64,000 nucleotides of DNA from Microbacterium sp. SLBN-154. GTDB taxonomy: Bacteria > Actinomycetota > Actinomycetes > Actinomycetales > Microbacteriaceae. Position 1 is the stretch's first letter. Every line of letters begins with the position of its first letter. The notes under the pieces are model-generated. The model had not been told where the DNA came from. It saw only the letters and a list, made by a program, of their open reading frames with translations, and made no database searches. Location of the stretch: positions 3,348,001-3,412,000 of the forward strand of contig NZ_VFNL01000001.1 in the NCBI RefSeq assembly GCF_006715565.1, read 5' to 3'. Both the position numbers and the translations under genes were made by a program. Of the stretch, positions 26,620 to 35,125 are shown one piece after another.

Positions 26620-28100
26620 GTGAACGATGCGGTCATCACCCTCTCCTGCGGCGCGGTGCGGGGCCTGTGGCGGGGAGAGCCGGGCGACCCCGGATCATCC
26701 GCCGCGTTCCTCGGCATCCCGTTCGCCGAGCCGCCCGTCGGGGAGAGGCGCTTCAGCGATCCGGTGCCCGTGTCCCCGTGGGAGGGTGTGCGCGACGCCA
26801 CGGCATACGGTGCGACGGCTCAGCGCGGCGACACCGGGATCACGCTGATCCCCGAACCATCGGTCGAGGGCGACTCGACCCTGAACGTCAATGTCTTCAC
26901 CCCGCGCCCCGGCGACGCCGACGCCGCGCTCCCGGTGCTGGTCTACATCCACGGCGGCGGCTTCACCTCGGGGTCGCCGGCGAGCCCCTGGTACGACGGG
27001 CGCGCATTCAACCGCGACGGCGTCGTCACGGTCTCGCTCTCCTACCGCCTCGGTTTCGACGGATTCGGCGAGATCGACGGCGCGCCGAGCAACCGCGGCG
27101 TCCGCGACTGGCTGGCCGCGCTGGAGTGGGTGCAGCAGCACATCCGCGACTTCGGCGGTGATCCGTCTCGCGTGACGATCGCGGGTCAATCCGCCGGCGG
27201 CGGGGCGGTGCTGACCCTCCTGGGCATGCCGTCCGCCCAGCACCTCTTCCACGCGGCGTGGGCGCTCTCGCCCGCCCTCGGCGACATCGCGGCCCCGCTC
27301 GCCCGGGAGCGCTCGGACCGCCTCGCCGACCTCGCGGGCGTCGCCGCCACCCTCGAAGGGTTCCGCTCCGTCTCCGAGGAGCGGTTGCTCGCGCTGCAAC
27401 GGGATGCGGCGAAGGTGGCGTCGAGGGATCCGTTGGCGCCGCTGACCGGCATCCTCCGCGACGGACTCCCCTGGGGGCCCGTCGTCGACGGCGACCTCCT
27501 CCCCGGGCGACGATCGCGTCGCTTCGCGCCGGCGTGGGCGCAGAGAAGGCGCTCGTCGTCGGGGCCACCGACGACGAGTTCACGATGATCACCGACGGGC
27601 TTCGCGTACCGCTGCGGTTGATTCCGCCGATGCTCCTGCTGCGCCGGATCGGCGTCGACCGCGAGGTCATCGGGCCCTACCTCGCCGCGAACGGGTCGCA
27701 GCGGCGCAAGGGCGGGGCTGCCGTGATCGGACGCTTCATCAGCGACAGCATCTTCCGCTCGACCGTGGTGCGCGCCGCCGACGCGCGTGGGGAGGCAGAC
27801 ACCTGGGTGTACGCCTTCTCATGGCCGTCCCCGACGCGCAGATGGTCACTGCACTGCCTCGACGTGCCGTTCTGGTTCGACGGGCTCGACCTCGAGGGCG
27901 TCGCCGCCATCGCGGGCGACCGGCCGCCTCGCGCGCTCGCCGACGCCGTCCACGGCTCGGCGGTGGCTCTCGTCCGCGACCGCGACCCGGGCTGGCCGAC
28001 GTGGGCGAGCGCCCCGGGCACGGCGCGTGTCTTCGGCGGCCCGTCTTCGGCGCCCGACGTGGTGCGGGACGCCTTCGCGAGCGTCGCCGCGCTCGTGTGA
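26620..28100 (+). pseudogene. Carboxylesterase type B, disrupted by a one-base frameshift
   Basis: The first part (26620 to about 27507) encodes a type B carboxylesterase/lipase: FLGIPFAEPPVGERRF, NVNVFTPR, LVYIHGGGFTSGS, and the nucleophile elbow TIAGQSAGGGAVLTLL (S191). The second part (about 27505-28100) continues in the -1 frame with TIASLRAGVGAEKALVVGAT and DVPFWFDGL, where the catalytic His is part of the family block HCLDVPFWF. The junction is at CCCCGGG (27501-27507); one extra G would restore a protein of about 493 aa. It may be a sequencing error, a recent mutation or a pseudogene. GTG at 26620 has TACGAT seven bases upstream; ATG 26611 is an alternative. Confidence 0.8.
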
Positions 28101-28147
28101 TCCCGCGCCGCGCGGACATCCGGCCCCGCGCGGAGATCCGCGGGATC
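28099..28147. terminator. Bidirectional terminator between the esterase and an LLM gene
   Basis: GATCCCGCG (28099-28107) pairs with CGCGGGATC (28139-28147), and inside it CCGCGCGG (28108-28115) pairs with CCGCGCGG (28126-28133). This gives a 17-bp stem with a five-base bulge and a ten-base loop. The convergent genes end at 28100 and 28156. Confidence 0.6.
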
Positions 28148-28155
28148 GTGCGAGC

Positions 28156-29142
28156 TCAGCGCAGCGCCGGGATGACCTGACGCTCGAACTCGCTGACGCC
28201 TGAACGGTCGTAGGCGTGCTCGGGGAAGTAGTGGATGGCGTAGCCGAGACCACGTTCGCGGAGCGCCGCGAGGCGCTCGGCGACCTGCTCGGGCGTGCCG
28301 ACGAGGCCGCGGTCGGAGCGGTACTCGGCCATGAAGGCCGCCGTGCGGTCGCCCAGGTAGGGGGCGACACGCTGCTCGATGCGGTTCAGGCGCGCCGCGA
28401 CATCCTTCTCGTTCTCGCCGATGACGGTGTTGAAGTTTGCCGACCGCACGATCTCGGCCTGGTCGCGACCGAGGTCGTCGGCGTGGGCGCGCAGGATCTC
28501 GTCTTTGCGGGTGAACTCCTCCGGCTCGCTCGACCAGTTCGTGTACTGCGCGTACTTCGCCGCGATCTTGAGCGTCACCTTCTCGCCGCCGCCCGCGATC
28601 CACAGCGGGATCCCGCCCTCCTGCAGGGGCAGCGGGCGCACGAGCGCGCCATCGACGTCGTAGTGACGGCCGTGGAGCGTGGCGGTGCCGGTCGTCCAGG
28701 CCTGGCGCATGATCTCCACGCCCTCCTCGAGCATGCCGAGACGATCGCCGATCTTCGGGAACCCGTAGCCGTAGGCCCGCCACTCGTGCTCGTACCAGCC
28801 GCCGCCGATCCCCATCTCGGTGCGGCCGCCCGAGACGATGTCGACGGTGGCGGCGACCTTGGCCAGGTAGGCGGGGTTGCGGTACCCCATGCACGTGCAC
28901 ATCTGGCCGAGACGGATGCGGTCGGTCACCGCGGCGAACGAAGCCATCAGCGTCCATGCCTCGTGCGTCGCCTCGTCGCTCGGCACGGGGACGGTGTGGA
29001 AGTGGTCGTAGACCCACAGCGATTCCCACGGACCGCGGTCGGCGTGCTGCGCGAGCTCGCGCATCACCCGCCACTGATCGGCGGGATCGATGTCGACGAG
29101 GTCGTGGCGCCAGCCCTGGGGGATGAAGAGTCCGTATCGCAC
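28156..29142 (-). CDS. LLM class F420-dependent oxidoreductase
   Basis: A 328-aa luciferase-fold protein of the actinobacterial F420-dependent group. It starts RYGLFIPQGWRHDL, then ESLWVYDHFHTVP, GQMCTCMGYRNPAYLAKVAA, TVDIVSGGRTEMGIGGGWYEHEW and GGIPLWIAGGGEK. F420 use is inferred from the subfamily; the substrate is unknown. The GTG at 29142 is chosen because homologues start at the RYGLF strand and because TAGGCT (29155-29150) lies seven bases upstream. The first three bases of that -10 are the stop codon of the methyltransferase gene. Confidence 0.87.
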   Translation of the reverse strand: MRYGLFIPQGWRHDLVDIDPADQWRVMRELAQHADRGPWESLWVYDHFHTVPVPSDEATHEAWTLMASFAAVTDRIRLGQMCTCMGYRNPAYLAKVAATVDIVSGGRTEMGIGGGWYEHEWRAYGYGFPKIGDRLGMLEEGVEIMRQAWTTGTATLHGRHYDVDGALVRPLPLQEGGIPLWIAGGGEKVTLKIAAKYAQYTNWSSEPEEFTRKDEILRAHADDLGRDQAEIVRSANFNTVIGENEKDVAARLNRIEQRVAPYLGDRTAAFMAEYRSDRGLVGTPEQVAERLAALRERGLGYAIHYFPEHAYDRSGVSEFERQVIPALR

Positions 29143-29152
29143 GGGCCTCAGC

Positions 29153-30079
29153 CTACGGGAGCGGCTCCAGGGCGGCATCCGATCGGGCGACCTGATCGAG
29201 AGGAACGGATGTCACGAGTTCCGCGTCGGGGATGCGGCGGCGGATCACCTCGATCGCGGCGGGGTTGTCGTCGACGAGCACCGCATTCCTTCCGAGGGAT
29301 GCCGCGACGGCGGCGGTCGTGCCGCTCCCGGCGAAGAAGTCGAGGACCCGGTCGCCGGGGCGGCTCGACGCCTGCACGATGCGGCGGAGGATCCCCTCGG
29401 GCTTCTGCGTCGGATAGCCCGTCTTCTCCCTGCCGGTGGTGGGGACGATGGTGTGCCACCAGACATCCGTGGGGAGCTTGCCGCGCGCGGCCTTCTCGGG
29501 GGTGACGAGCCCGGGGGCCATGTAGGGCTCGCGGTCGACGCCGTCGGAGTCGAACCAGTACCGATCGGGGTCCTTGACGTAGACGAGGATCGTGTCGTGC
29601 TTGGTCGGCCAGCGGCGCCGCGTCTTCGCGCCGTAGTCGTAGGCCCAGACGAGCTCGTTGAGGAAGTTCTTGCGGCCGAACAGGGCGTCCATCAGCACCT
29701 TGGCGTAGTGCGCCTCGCGGAAATCGAGGTGCAGGTACAGCGTGCCGTCCGGCGCGAGGAGGCGCCAGGCCTCCTCCAGGCGTGGCTCGAGGAACCCCCA
29801 GTAGTCGTCGAACCGGTCGTCGTAGGTGCGGAGATCGCCCCGCAGCCGCTCGTACTCGCGCCCGTGGAACCCGCGCCGGACGACTCCCGCCGGAGCCTCC
29901 GGAGGGGTCGCGCGGGCACGCTCGACGCTGCGCTCCCGCATCCGTCCGGTGTTGAACGGCGGGTCGAGGTAGATCAGCGTGAACGACGCGTCGGGGAAGG
30001 TCCGGATCACGTCGAGGTTGTCACCGTGGTGCACGGTGACCGAGCCCCGCGGCGCTGCAGGCGGAGGCGGGGTGCTCAC
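29153..30079 (-). CDS. Site-specific DNA methyltransferase, beta class (N4-C or N6-A)
   Basis: Transfers methyl from SAM to an exocyclic amino group in DNA. Motif IV, LIYLDPPFNTG (DPPF at 39-42), comes before motif I, VLDFFAGSGTT (about 245-255), the order of the beta class (CcrM, HinfI-like). WWHTIVPTTGREKTGYPTQKPEGILRRI between them is the usual block before motif I. No restriction endonuclease or specificity subunit is near, so it is an orphan methyltransferase. Its GTG overlaps the lipoate ligase stop (GTGA). The 308 aa include an Arg-rich loop (about 45-75) that may help target recognition. The site cannot be read from sequence. Confidence 0.9.
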   Translation of the reverse strand: MSTPPPPAAPRGSVTVHHGDNLDVIRTFPDASFTLIYLDPPFNTGRMRERSVERARATPPEAPAGVVRRGFHGREYERLRGDLRTYDDRFDDYWGFLEPRLEEAWRLLAPDGTLYLHLDFREAHYAKVLMDALFGRKNFLNELVWAYDYGAKTRRRWPTKHDTILVYVKDPDRYWFDSDGVDREPYMAPGLVTPEKAARGKLPTDVWWHTIVPTTGREKTGYPTQKPEGILRRIVQASSRPGDRVLDFFAGSGTTAAVAASLGRNAVLVDDNPAAIEVIRRRIPDAELVTSVPLDQVARSDAALEPLP

Positions 30080-31125
30080 GGCACGCGGTGCAGCCAGGCC
30101 GAGGTGGCGAACTTGCTGTCGACGAGCGCCTGAGCGGCGGCGTACTCCTCGTCGGTGACCGAGCCCGGCTCGGCGCCGTAGAGCGTGGAGAAGGTCTCGA
30201 TGAAGCGCTCGATGATCGCCTCGCGGGGCAGGCCCGTCTGCCGCCGCAGCGGATCGACCCGCTTGGCGGCCGACGCCGTCCCCTTGTCGCTGAGCTTCTC
30301 GCGGCCGATGCGGAGCACCTCGGTCATGACCTGACCGTCCATGTCGTAGCTGAGGGTGGCGTGGTGGAGCACGCCGCCGTTGGCGAGCCGCTTCTGCGCG
30401 GCACCGCCGATCTTGCCCTCCGGGGAGGCGATGTCGTTCAGCGGCTGGTAGACGGCCTCGACGCCGAGCGACCGCAGCGCCTGCAGCACCCAATCGTCGA
30501 GGAAGGCGTACGAGTCGGCGAAGGTCATCCCCGCCACGAGGGAGGCCGGCACGTACAGCGAATACGTGACGATCGAGTTGGCGCCCATGAGCATCGCCCC
30601 GCCGCCCGAGATGCGTCGGACGACGTCGAACCCGTGGCGGTTCGCCCCCTCGGGGTCGACCTCGTTGCGGTACGACTGGAACGACCCGATCACCACGGCC
30701 GATTCGTTCCACTCCCACAGTCGCAGAGTCGGGCGGCGCCGACCGTCGCCGACGCGCTCGGTGAGCACCTCATCGAGGGCCAGGTTCATCCGGGGCGAGA
30801 CCGGGGCGTCGTGAACGACCTCCCAGTCGAAGTCGCGCCACCCGGGCGCGGTGACGAGGGCGCGGCGCACGGCCGTGCCCACCGCCTCCGGGGTGAAGCC
30901 GAGAAGCTGCGCCCCCTCGGGGAGCGCCGAGCGCACCGCGGCCGCGATGCCCGCGACATCCGTTTCGACGGGAAGCCCGGTGACGGCGGCGTCGATGAGG
31001 GGCAGCGCGTCGTCGGGCTCGAGGAAGAAGTCGCCGGCGAGGCGGAAGTCGGCGATGCGTCCGCCCTGCACCTCGAGGTCGACGACCACGAGTTTTCCGC
31101 CGGGGACCTTGTACTCGCCGTGCAT
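30076..31125 (-). CDS. lplA: Lipoate-protein ligase A family protein
   Basis: Attaches lipoate (or octanoate) to carrier domains of 2-oxoacid dehydrogenases and GcvH. The 349-aa protein has the ligase core from about residue 100: MNLALDEVLTERVG, RLWEWNESAVVIGSFQS, and the lipoyl-AMP loop VVRRISGGGAML. IASPEGKIGGAAQKRLANGGVLHHATLSYD supplies the conserved Lys. The first 100 residues (GEYKVPGGKLVVVDLEVQGG onward) look like the accessory domain that is C-terminal in E. coli LplA, so domain order is swapped. TAGGCT (31137-31132) is six bases before the ATG, so it is predicted leaderless. The DNA methyltransferase is coupled downstream. Confidence 0.85.
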   Translation of the reverse strand: MHGEYKVPGGKLVVVDLEVQGGRIADFRLAGDFFLEPDDALPLIDAAVTGLPVETDVAGIAAAVRSALPEGAQLLGFTPEAVGTAVRRALVTAPGWRDFDWEVVHDAPVSPRMNLALDEVLTERVGDGRRRPTLRLWEWNESAVVIGSFQSYRNEVDPEGANRHGFDVVRRISGGGAMLMGANSIVTYSLYVPASLVAGMTFADSYAFLDDWVLQALRSLGVEAVYQPLNDIASPEGKIGGAAQKRLANGGVLHHATLSYDMDGQVMTEVLRIGREKLSDKGTASAAKRVDPLRRQTGLPREAIIERFIETFSTLYGAEPGSVTDEEYAAAQALVDSKFATSAWLHRVP

Positions 31126-31134
31126 GGCCTCAGC

Positions 31135-31944
31135 CTATTCGCTGTCCGCTCCGCGTCGGCGTGCCCGCGCATGGCGCACGCGATCGACCGCTAGCGCGGC
31201 GATGCCGGCCGCGAGCGCAGCGAAGGCGAGTTTTCCGAGCCAGAGAACGATGACCTCGGCGCCGTCCGCGCTGCGTCCGTCGTCCGTGAGGAATCGGACC
31301 AGAGGAGCGAGGCCGCGGCCTGGATACGACGCTTCGGTCATCAGGGCGTAGGCGCCCATCAGCGAGGGCGCGGTCACCACGAGAAGCAGCGTCGGCGGTA
31401 CGACCCACCACGACCAGGAGACGGCCTGTCCGCGCCGATGCGCAGCGACCAGTCGGACAGCGGTCGAAACGGCGGTGACGACGATCGCCCCGAGCGACCA
31501 CCCCGCGCCGTAGGCGATGACCCACAGGCCGGCACCGAGCAGGATGAACACCAGTTCCCCCGCATCCGACACACCGGCGGCGATGCGAACGACCGTCCGT
31601 CCCAGAGCTGCGACGACGAAGAGACCAGCCGACCACACGGCATCCGACAGCGATCGCGGTCCCACCACCCGAAGCACCGCCGTCCCGGGATGCCGGCCGT
31701 CGTCGATGGTCACCGACTGCGCCAGCCCGGCCGACGAGCCGACCGGAACGGCACCCATGCGAAGCGACGAGACGACGGCGGCGAGCGCAAGAAGCAAGGC
31801 GGCGATGAGCAGCGCGGGATTGCTCCCCGGCTCCTCGGCCGGATCGATCACGAGGGTCAGGGCCAACGCCGCCAGAGCGCTCAAGATCACGACGGTGGCG
31901 CGCACCGCCCCCCATCGCGCCACAGCGTCAGTCGGAAAGAGCAT
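31135..31944 (-). CDS. Integral membrane protein of unknown function
   Basis: A 269-aa protein with about five to six hydrophobic segments: near 14-32 (VRATVVILSALAALALTLVI), 42-60, 100-120, 130-165 and 185-205, plus one near the C-terminus (VIVLWLGKLAFAALAAGIAALAVD), followed by a basic tail. No family is recognised. I prefer this frame over an overlapping 261-codon minus frame because it is strongly membrane-like while the other is Arg/Gly-rich shadow. ATG 31944 has TATCGT (31956-31951) six bases upstream, predicting a leaderless mRNA. It ends nine bases before lplA on the same strand; lplA's own -10 lies in this gap. Confidence 0.65.
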   Translation of the reverse strand: MLFPTDAVARWGAVRATVVILSALAALALTLVIDPAEEPGSNPALLIAALLLALAAVVSSLRMGAVPVGSSAGLAQSVTIDDGRHPGTAVLRVVGPRSLSDAVWSAGLFVVAALGRTVVRIAAGVSDAGELVFILLGAGLWVIAYGAGWSLGAIVVTAVSTAVRLVAAHRRGQAVSWSWWVVPPTLLLVVTAPSLMGAYALMTEASYPGRGLAPLVRFLTDDGRSADGAEVIVLWLGKLAFAALAAGIAALAVDRVRHARARRRGADSE

Positions 31945-32199
31945 CCCGCGACGATATCCGCTCACCTCGTCGCGCCGCTGCACCCGGCGCATTCAGCTTG
32001 GCGGCCCGCCGGCCTGCTACGGTTGTCGTGCGGCAGTTCCTTGCCGCTGCGTCGTCGTCACGCTTCCGCCTCCTGTGAGGCCACCGGCAGATTTCCCGAT
32101 CCGCCACACGACGAACGGCGAACCGATGCGCGATCCCGCGCCGTCGCCTCCTTCTGCTCTTCGCTCGCTTCGGAGCGCCGAGCCTCACCGAAAGCCTCC
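31945..32199 (+). promoter_or_regulatory. Long 5' leader of the DEAD-box helicase gene
   Basis: Apart from the minus-strand promoter at its left edge (31951-31956), this gap belongs to the helicase gene. TACGGT (32018-32023) is a likely -10, giving a leader of about 170 nt. The leader contains pyrimidine-rich stretches and a short ATG frame at 32125 that runs out of frame into the helicase. Long leaders are common on cold-induced helicase genes, where structure controls translation. No strong terminator or known riboswitch is evident. Confidence 0.35.
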
Positions 32200-33711
32200 A
32201 TGTCTTCTTTCACCTCCCTCGGCGTGCCCGAGAACCTCGCCGCCGTCCTCCTCGCCGACGGCAAGACCGAGCCCTTCGCGATTCAGCGCGACACGCTCCC
32301 CGACTCCCTCGCCGGCCGTGACGTGCTCGGCCGGGGCCGCACCGGCAGCGGCAAGACCATCGCGTTCGCGCTGCCACTGGTCGCCCGTCTCGCCGGCGGC
32401 CGCCGCGAGCCCCGTCGTCCGCGCGGCCTCGTGCTCGCGCCGACCCGCGAGCTCGCGACGCAGATCGCCGCGACGATCGCCCCGCTCGCCGCCACCGCGA
32501 ACCTCACCGTCACGACCGTCTTCGGCGGTGTCAGCCAGAAGCCCCAGGAGCAGGCACTGAACCGCGGCGTCGACATCGTCGTGGCCTGCCCCGGTCGCCT
32601 GGAAGACCTCATGAAGCAGGGCGTCATCCGGCTGGATGCCGTGCAGATCGCCGTGCTCGACGAGGCCGACCACATGGCCGACCTCGGGTTCCTCCCCGGA
32701 GTGACCCGCATCCTCGCCGCCACCCCGCAGGGCGGGCAGCGTCTGCTCTTCAGCGCCACGCTCGACCGCGGCGTCGACGCGCTCGTCCGCCGTTTCCTGC
32801 AGAACGAGGTGCGTCACGAGGTCGACGAGGAGAGCGTCCCCGCCGGCGTCATGACCCACCGCGTCTTCGTCGTGCCCTCCGACGGCAAGGCCGCACTCGT
32901 GCGCCACCTCGCGTCGGGTCGCGGGCGTCGCATCCTCTTCACCCGTACCAAGCACCAGGCCAAGAAGCTCGCCAAGCAGCTCACCGCCGCCGGCATCCCC
33001 GCGGTCGACCTGCATGGGAACCTCGGCCAGAACGCCCGCGAGCGCAACCTCGCCGCCTTCGGCGCCCCCGCCGACCAGGGCGGCGTGCGCGTGCTCGTCG
33101 CGACCGACGTCGCCGCGCGCGGTGTGCACGTCGACGAGGTCGAGCTCGTGGTTCACGTCGACCCCCCGGTCGAGCACAAGGCGTACCTGCATCGTTCAGG
33201 CCGAACCGCCCGCGCGGGCGCCGAGGGCGTCGTCGTCACCGTCGCGACACCCGACCAGCGTCGCGAGGTCGGCGATCTGCTGCGCAAGGCCCAGGTGACC
33301 GCACCCCTCGAGCAGGTCGCGGCGGATGACGCCACGGTCGCCGCGCTTGTGGGCACCGTTGCCGAGCACGTCACCCCGGCCCCGGTCGCGGCGGCCACCG
33401 GCCGCAGCGGCGGCAACAGCGGCGGCGGCGGCCGCGGCCGCTCGGGCGCCGGCGCGGCACGGACATCTGACGGCGCAGGTGGCGGTCGTGGTCGCTCTCA
33501 CGGACGCCGTCCGGCCGGCGAACGCTCGGCGCAGTCCGGCGAGCGCACCGCGGCGTCGACCGGCGGCGCGCGCGCAGGTCAGGCGGGCGCCCGATCGGGT
33601 CAGGCCGGCGGCAGCGCCGCCCGCACCCAGACGGGTCCCCGTTTCACCACCGGCAGCACCGTCGCCGACATCCAGCGCGGCACCCGCCGCCCGCGGCGCG
33701 CGCGCGGCTGA
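32200..33711 (+). CDS. DEAD-box ATP-dependent RNA helicase
   Basis: Unwinds short RNA duplexes, probably in ribosome assembly or cold adaptation. The 503-aa protein has Q motif FAIQRDTLPDSLAGRD, Walker A GRGRTGSGKT (about 45-53), APTRELATQ, LDEADHMAD (DEAD at 154-157), FSAT, and the second RecA domain with ILFTRTKHQAKK, ATDVAARGVHVD and HRSGRTARAG. From about 395 the tail is Gly/Arg/Ser/Ala-rich and low in complexity, typical of RNA-binding RGG-like extensions. The ATG follows AAAGCC with only a weak ribosome binding site. The frame extends upstream but the Q-motif region sets the start. Confidence 0.95.
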   Translation: MSSFTSLGVPENLAAVLLADGKTEPFAIQRDTLPDSLAGRDVLGRGRTGSGKTIAFALPLVARLAGGRREPRRPRGLVLAPTRELATQIAATIAPLAATANLTVTTVFGGVSQKPQEQALNRGVDIVVACPGRLEDLMKQGVIRLDAVQIAVLDEADHMADLGFLPGVTRILAATPQGGQRLLFSATLDRGVDALVRRFLQNEVRHEVDEESVPAGVMTHRVFVVPSDGKAALVRHLASGRGRRILFTRTKHQAKKLAKQLTAAGIPAVDLHGNLGQNARERNLAAFGAPADQGGVRVLVATDVAARGVHVDEVELVVHVDPPVEHKAYLHRSGRTARAGAEGVVVTVATPDQRREVGDLLRKAQVTAPLEQVAADDATVAALVGTVAEHVTPAPVAAATGRSGGNSGGGGRGRSGAGAARTSDGAGGGRGRSHGRRPAGERSAQSGERTAASTGGARAGQAGARSGQAGGSAARTQTGPRFTTGSTVADIQRGTRRPRRARG

Positions 33712-33733
33712 CCCCGCGGCGCGGCCGGCCCGC

Positions 33734-34600
33734 TCAGTCCCTCGAGGGGAAGCGCGGGTCGAGCCACGCCAGCAGGTCGGCACGCACCTCGGCCTGCATG
33801 ACCTCGTTGAAGATCTCATGCCGCGCGTCGGGGTAGACGAGGGTGGTGACATCGGCCAGCCCCGACCGTTCCCGATAGGCCGCGGCCAGGCGGTGCACGC
33901 TCCGCGGTCCGCCCACGGTGTCATCGCGGCCGACCATCAGCAGCACCGGGATGTCGTGACCCGCCGCCTGCGCGAGTCCGCGGCCCGGGCGTTCGAACAG
34001 CCGCGCCGAGTCGATGAGTCCGAAGAGCTTCCGCAGCGGCGTCGTGGTCGTCAGCGGATCGTCGAGGAAGTCACGACCGACCTCAGCGTCGGATGCGAGC
34101 CACTCGACCCCCGTCGCACCCTCCCCGGCCCACGGTGCGTTCAGATCGCCGGGGTTGAGCGAGCCGGGCCACATCAGCGCCGAGCCGCTGAGGACGAGGG
34201 CGTCGTAGGCATCGGGGTGGCGGTTGAGGAGCATCTGCGCGAGGAACGAACCCCACGAGTGCCCGAGCAGGATCAGCGGCAGGTCCGGGTGGGCGTCGCG
34301 GATGAGCTCGGTGAACTGCCAGACCGCGTCGCGCGTGGCCGGCATGCCCCCGGGACCGAGCCGGCCGAGTCGGGAGTGGTCGCCGTCGTGCTGCCGCAGG
34401 CCCGTGCGACCGTGTCCGCGGTGGTCATCGGCGTACACGGTGTACCCCGCGGCGGTGAGCGTCTGCGTCAGGCGCGTGTAGCGTCCGGCGTGCTCGCCGA
34501 CGCCGTGCAGCAGCTGGACGACGGCCCGAGGGGCGGACGTCTCGGCCGGGTGGACGTCGTAGACGATCGCGATGCCGTGTGCATCGATGAACTCGGGCAT
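33734..34600 (-). CDS. Alpha/beta hydrolase, monoacylglycerol lipase-like (serine aminopeptidase S33 fold)
   Basis: A 288-aa lysophospholipase or monoglyceride lipase-like enzyme: VVQLLHGVGEHAGRYTRL, DDHRGHGRTG, nucleophile elbow LLGHSWGSFLAQ (S115), acid in VLLMVGRDDTVGG and His in YPDARHEIFNE. The HGxGEH and GHSWGS patterns are typical of bacterial monoacylglycerol lipases. TAGGCT (34612-34607) is six bases before the ATG; this 15-base stretch is identical to that before the ATP-grasp gene at 55737. No signal peptide is seen. Confidence 0.85.
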   Translation of the reverse strand: MPEFIDAHGIAIVYDVHPAETSAPRAVVQLLHGVGEHAGRYTRLTQTLTAAGYTVYADDHRGHGRTGLRQHDGDHSRLGRLGPGGMPATRDAVWQFTELIRDAHPDLPLILLGHSWGSFLAQMLLNRHPDAYDALVLSGSALMWPGSLNPGDLNAPWAGEGATGVEWLASDAEVGRDFLDDPLTTTTPLRKLFGLIDSARLFERPGRGLAQAAGHDIPVLLMVGRDDTVGGPRSVHRLAAAYRERSGLADVTTLVYPDARHEIFNEVMQAEVRADLLAWLDPRFPSRD

Positions 34601-34659
34601 GCCCCGAGCCTAACGGCGGGTGTTCGCCGGCGCCTCGGATACGCCACCCACCCCGACCG

Positions 34660-34685
34660 TTAGCACAACTAATGAGCTATGCTAA
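34660..34685. promoter_or_regulatory. Promoter and candidate MarR operator for the marR-MFS operon
   Basis: TTAGCA (34660-34665) and TGCTAA (34680-34685) are inverted arms 14 bp apart. The left arm also forms TTAG-CACAA-CTAA (34660-34672). TATGCT (34678-34683) is a good -10 and gives a leader of about four bases before ATG 34694. The operator overlaps the -10, as expected for autorepression by the downstream MarR. Confidence 0.5.
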
Positions 34686-34693
34686 ATAAACGT

Positions 34694-35125
34694 ATGAGCG
34701 CATTCGAGAACCTGTCCGACGAGGCATCCGACTTCCGCATGGCGACCTTCCGCCTCGCCCGCAGGCTTCGCGCGGAGCGCGCGATCGACAGCATGAGCGA
34801 CGGTCAGTTCGCCGTGCTCGCCGTGCTCAAGATGTTCGGTTCGCACACCCTCGGCGAACTCGCCGAGCGCGAGCGGGTCACCGCACCCTCGATGAACCGG
34901 ACGGTCAACTGCCTCGAAGAGGCCGGATACCTCACCCGGACTCCGGATGACGCCGACCGACGCAAGGTGAACATCACTCTGACCCCCGCCGGCCGCGAGG
35001 TCGTCGAAGAGACCGTGCGCCGCCGCGACGCGTGGCTCGAGCAGGCTCTCGCGGAGTTGACGCCGGCCGAGCGCCGCCTTCTCGCCGAGGCCGCCGACCT
35101 CATGCGGAAGGTGGCCGACCGATGA
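34694..35125 (+). CDS. MarR-family transcriptional regulator
   Basis: A 143-aa MarR protein with the winged helix at about 45-100: TLGELAERERVTAPSMNRTVNCLEEAGYLTRTPDDADRRKVNITLT, including the DxRxxxxxLT wing. I chose ATG 34694 (MSAFENL); an upstream ATG at 34679 lies inside the -10. It is coupled by ATGA to the MFS exporter that follows, so it most likely controls its own operon in response to a compound the exporter handles. Confidence 0.92.
   Translation: MSAFENLSDEASDFRMATFRLARRLRAERAIDSMSDGQFAVLAVLKMFGSHTLGELAERERVTAPSMNRTVNCLEEAGYLTRTPDDADRRKVNITLTPAGREVVEETVRRRDAWLEQALAELTPAERRLLAEAADLMRKVADR

Noticed and set aside
27501-27507. Programmed -1 frameshift in the carboxylesterase
   Set aside because: The heptamer CCCCGGG would mispair in the A site after slippage, there is no clear downstream stimulator, and the family is not known for recoding.
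32125-32199. Short ATG frame in the helicase leader as a leader peptide
   Set aside because: It has no ribosome binding site, does not stop before the helicase ATG and looks like a Pro/Ser/Arg shadow frame.
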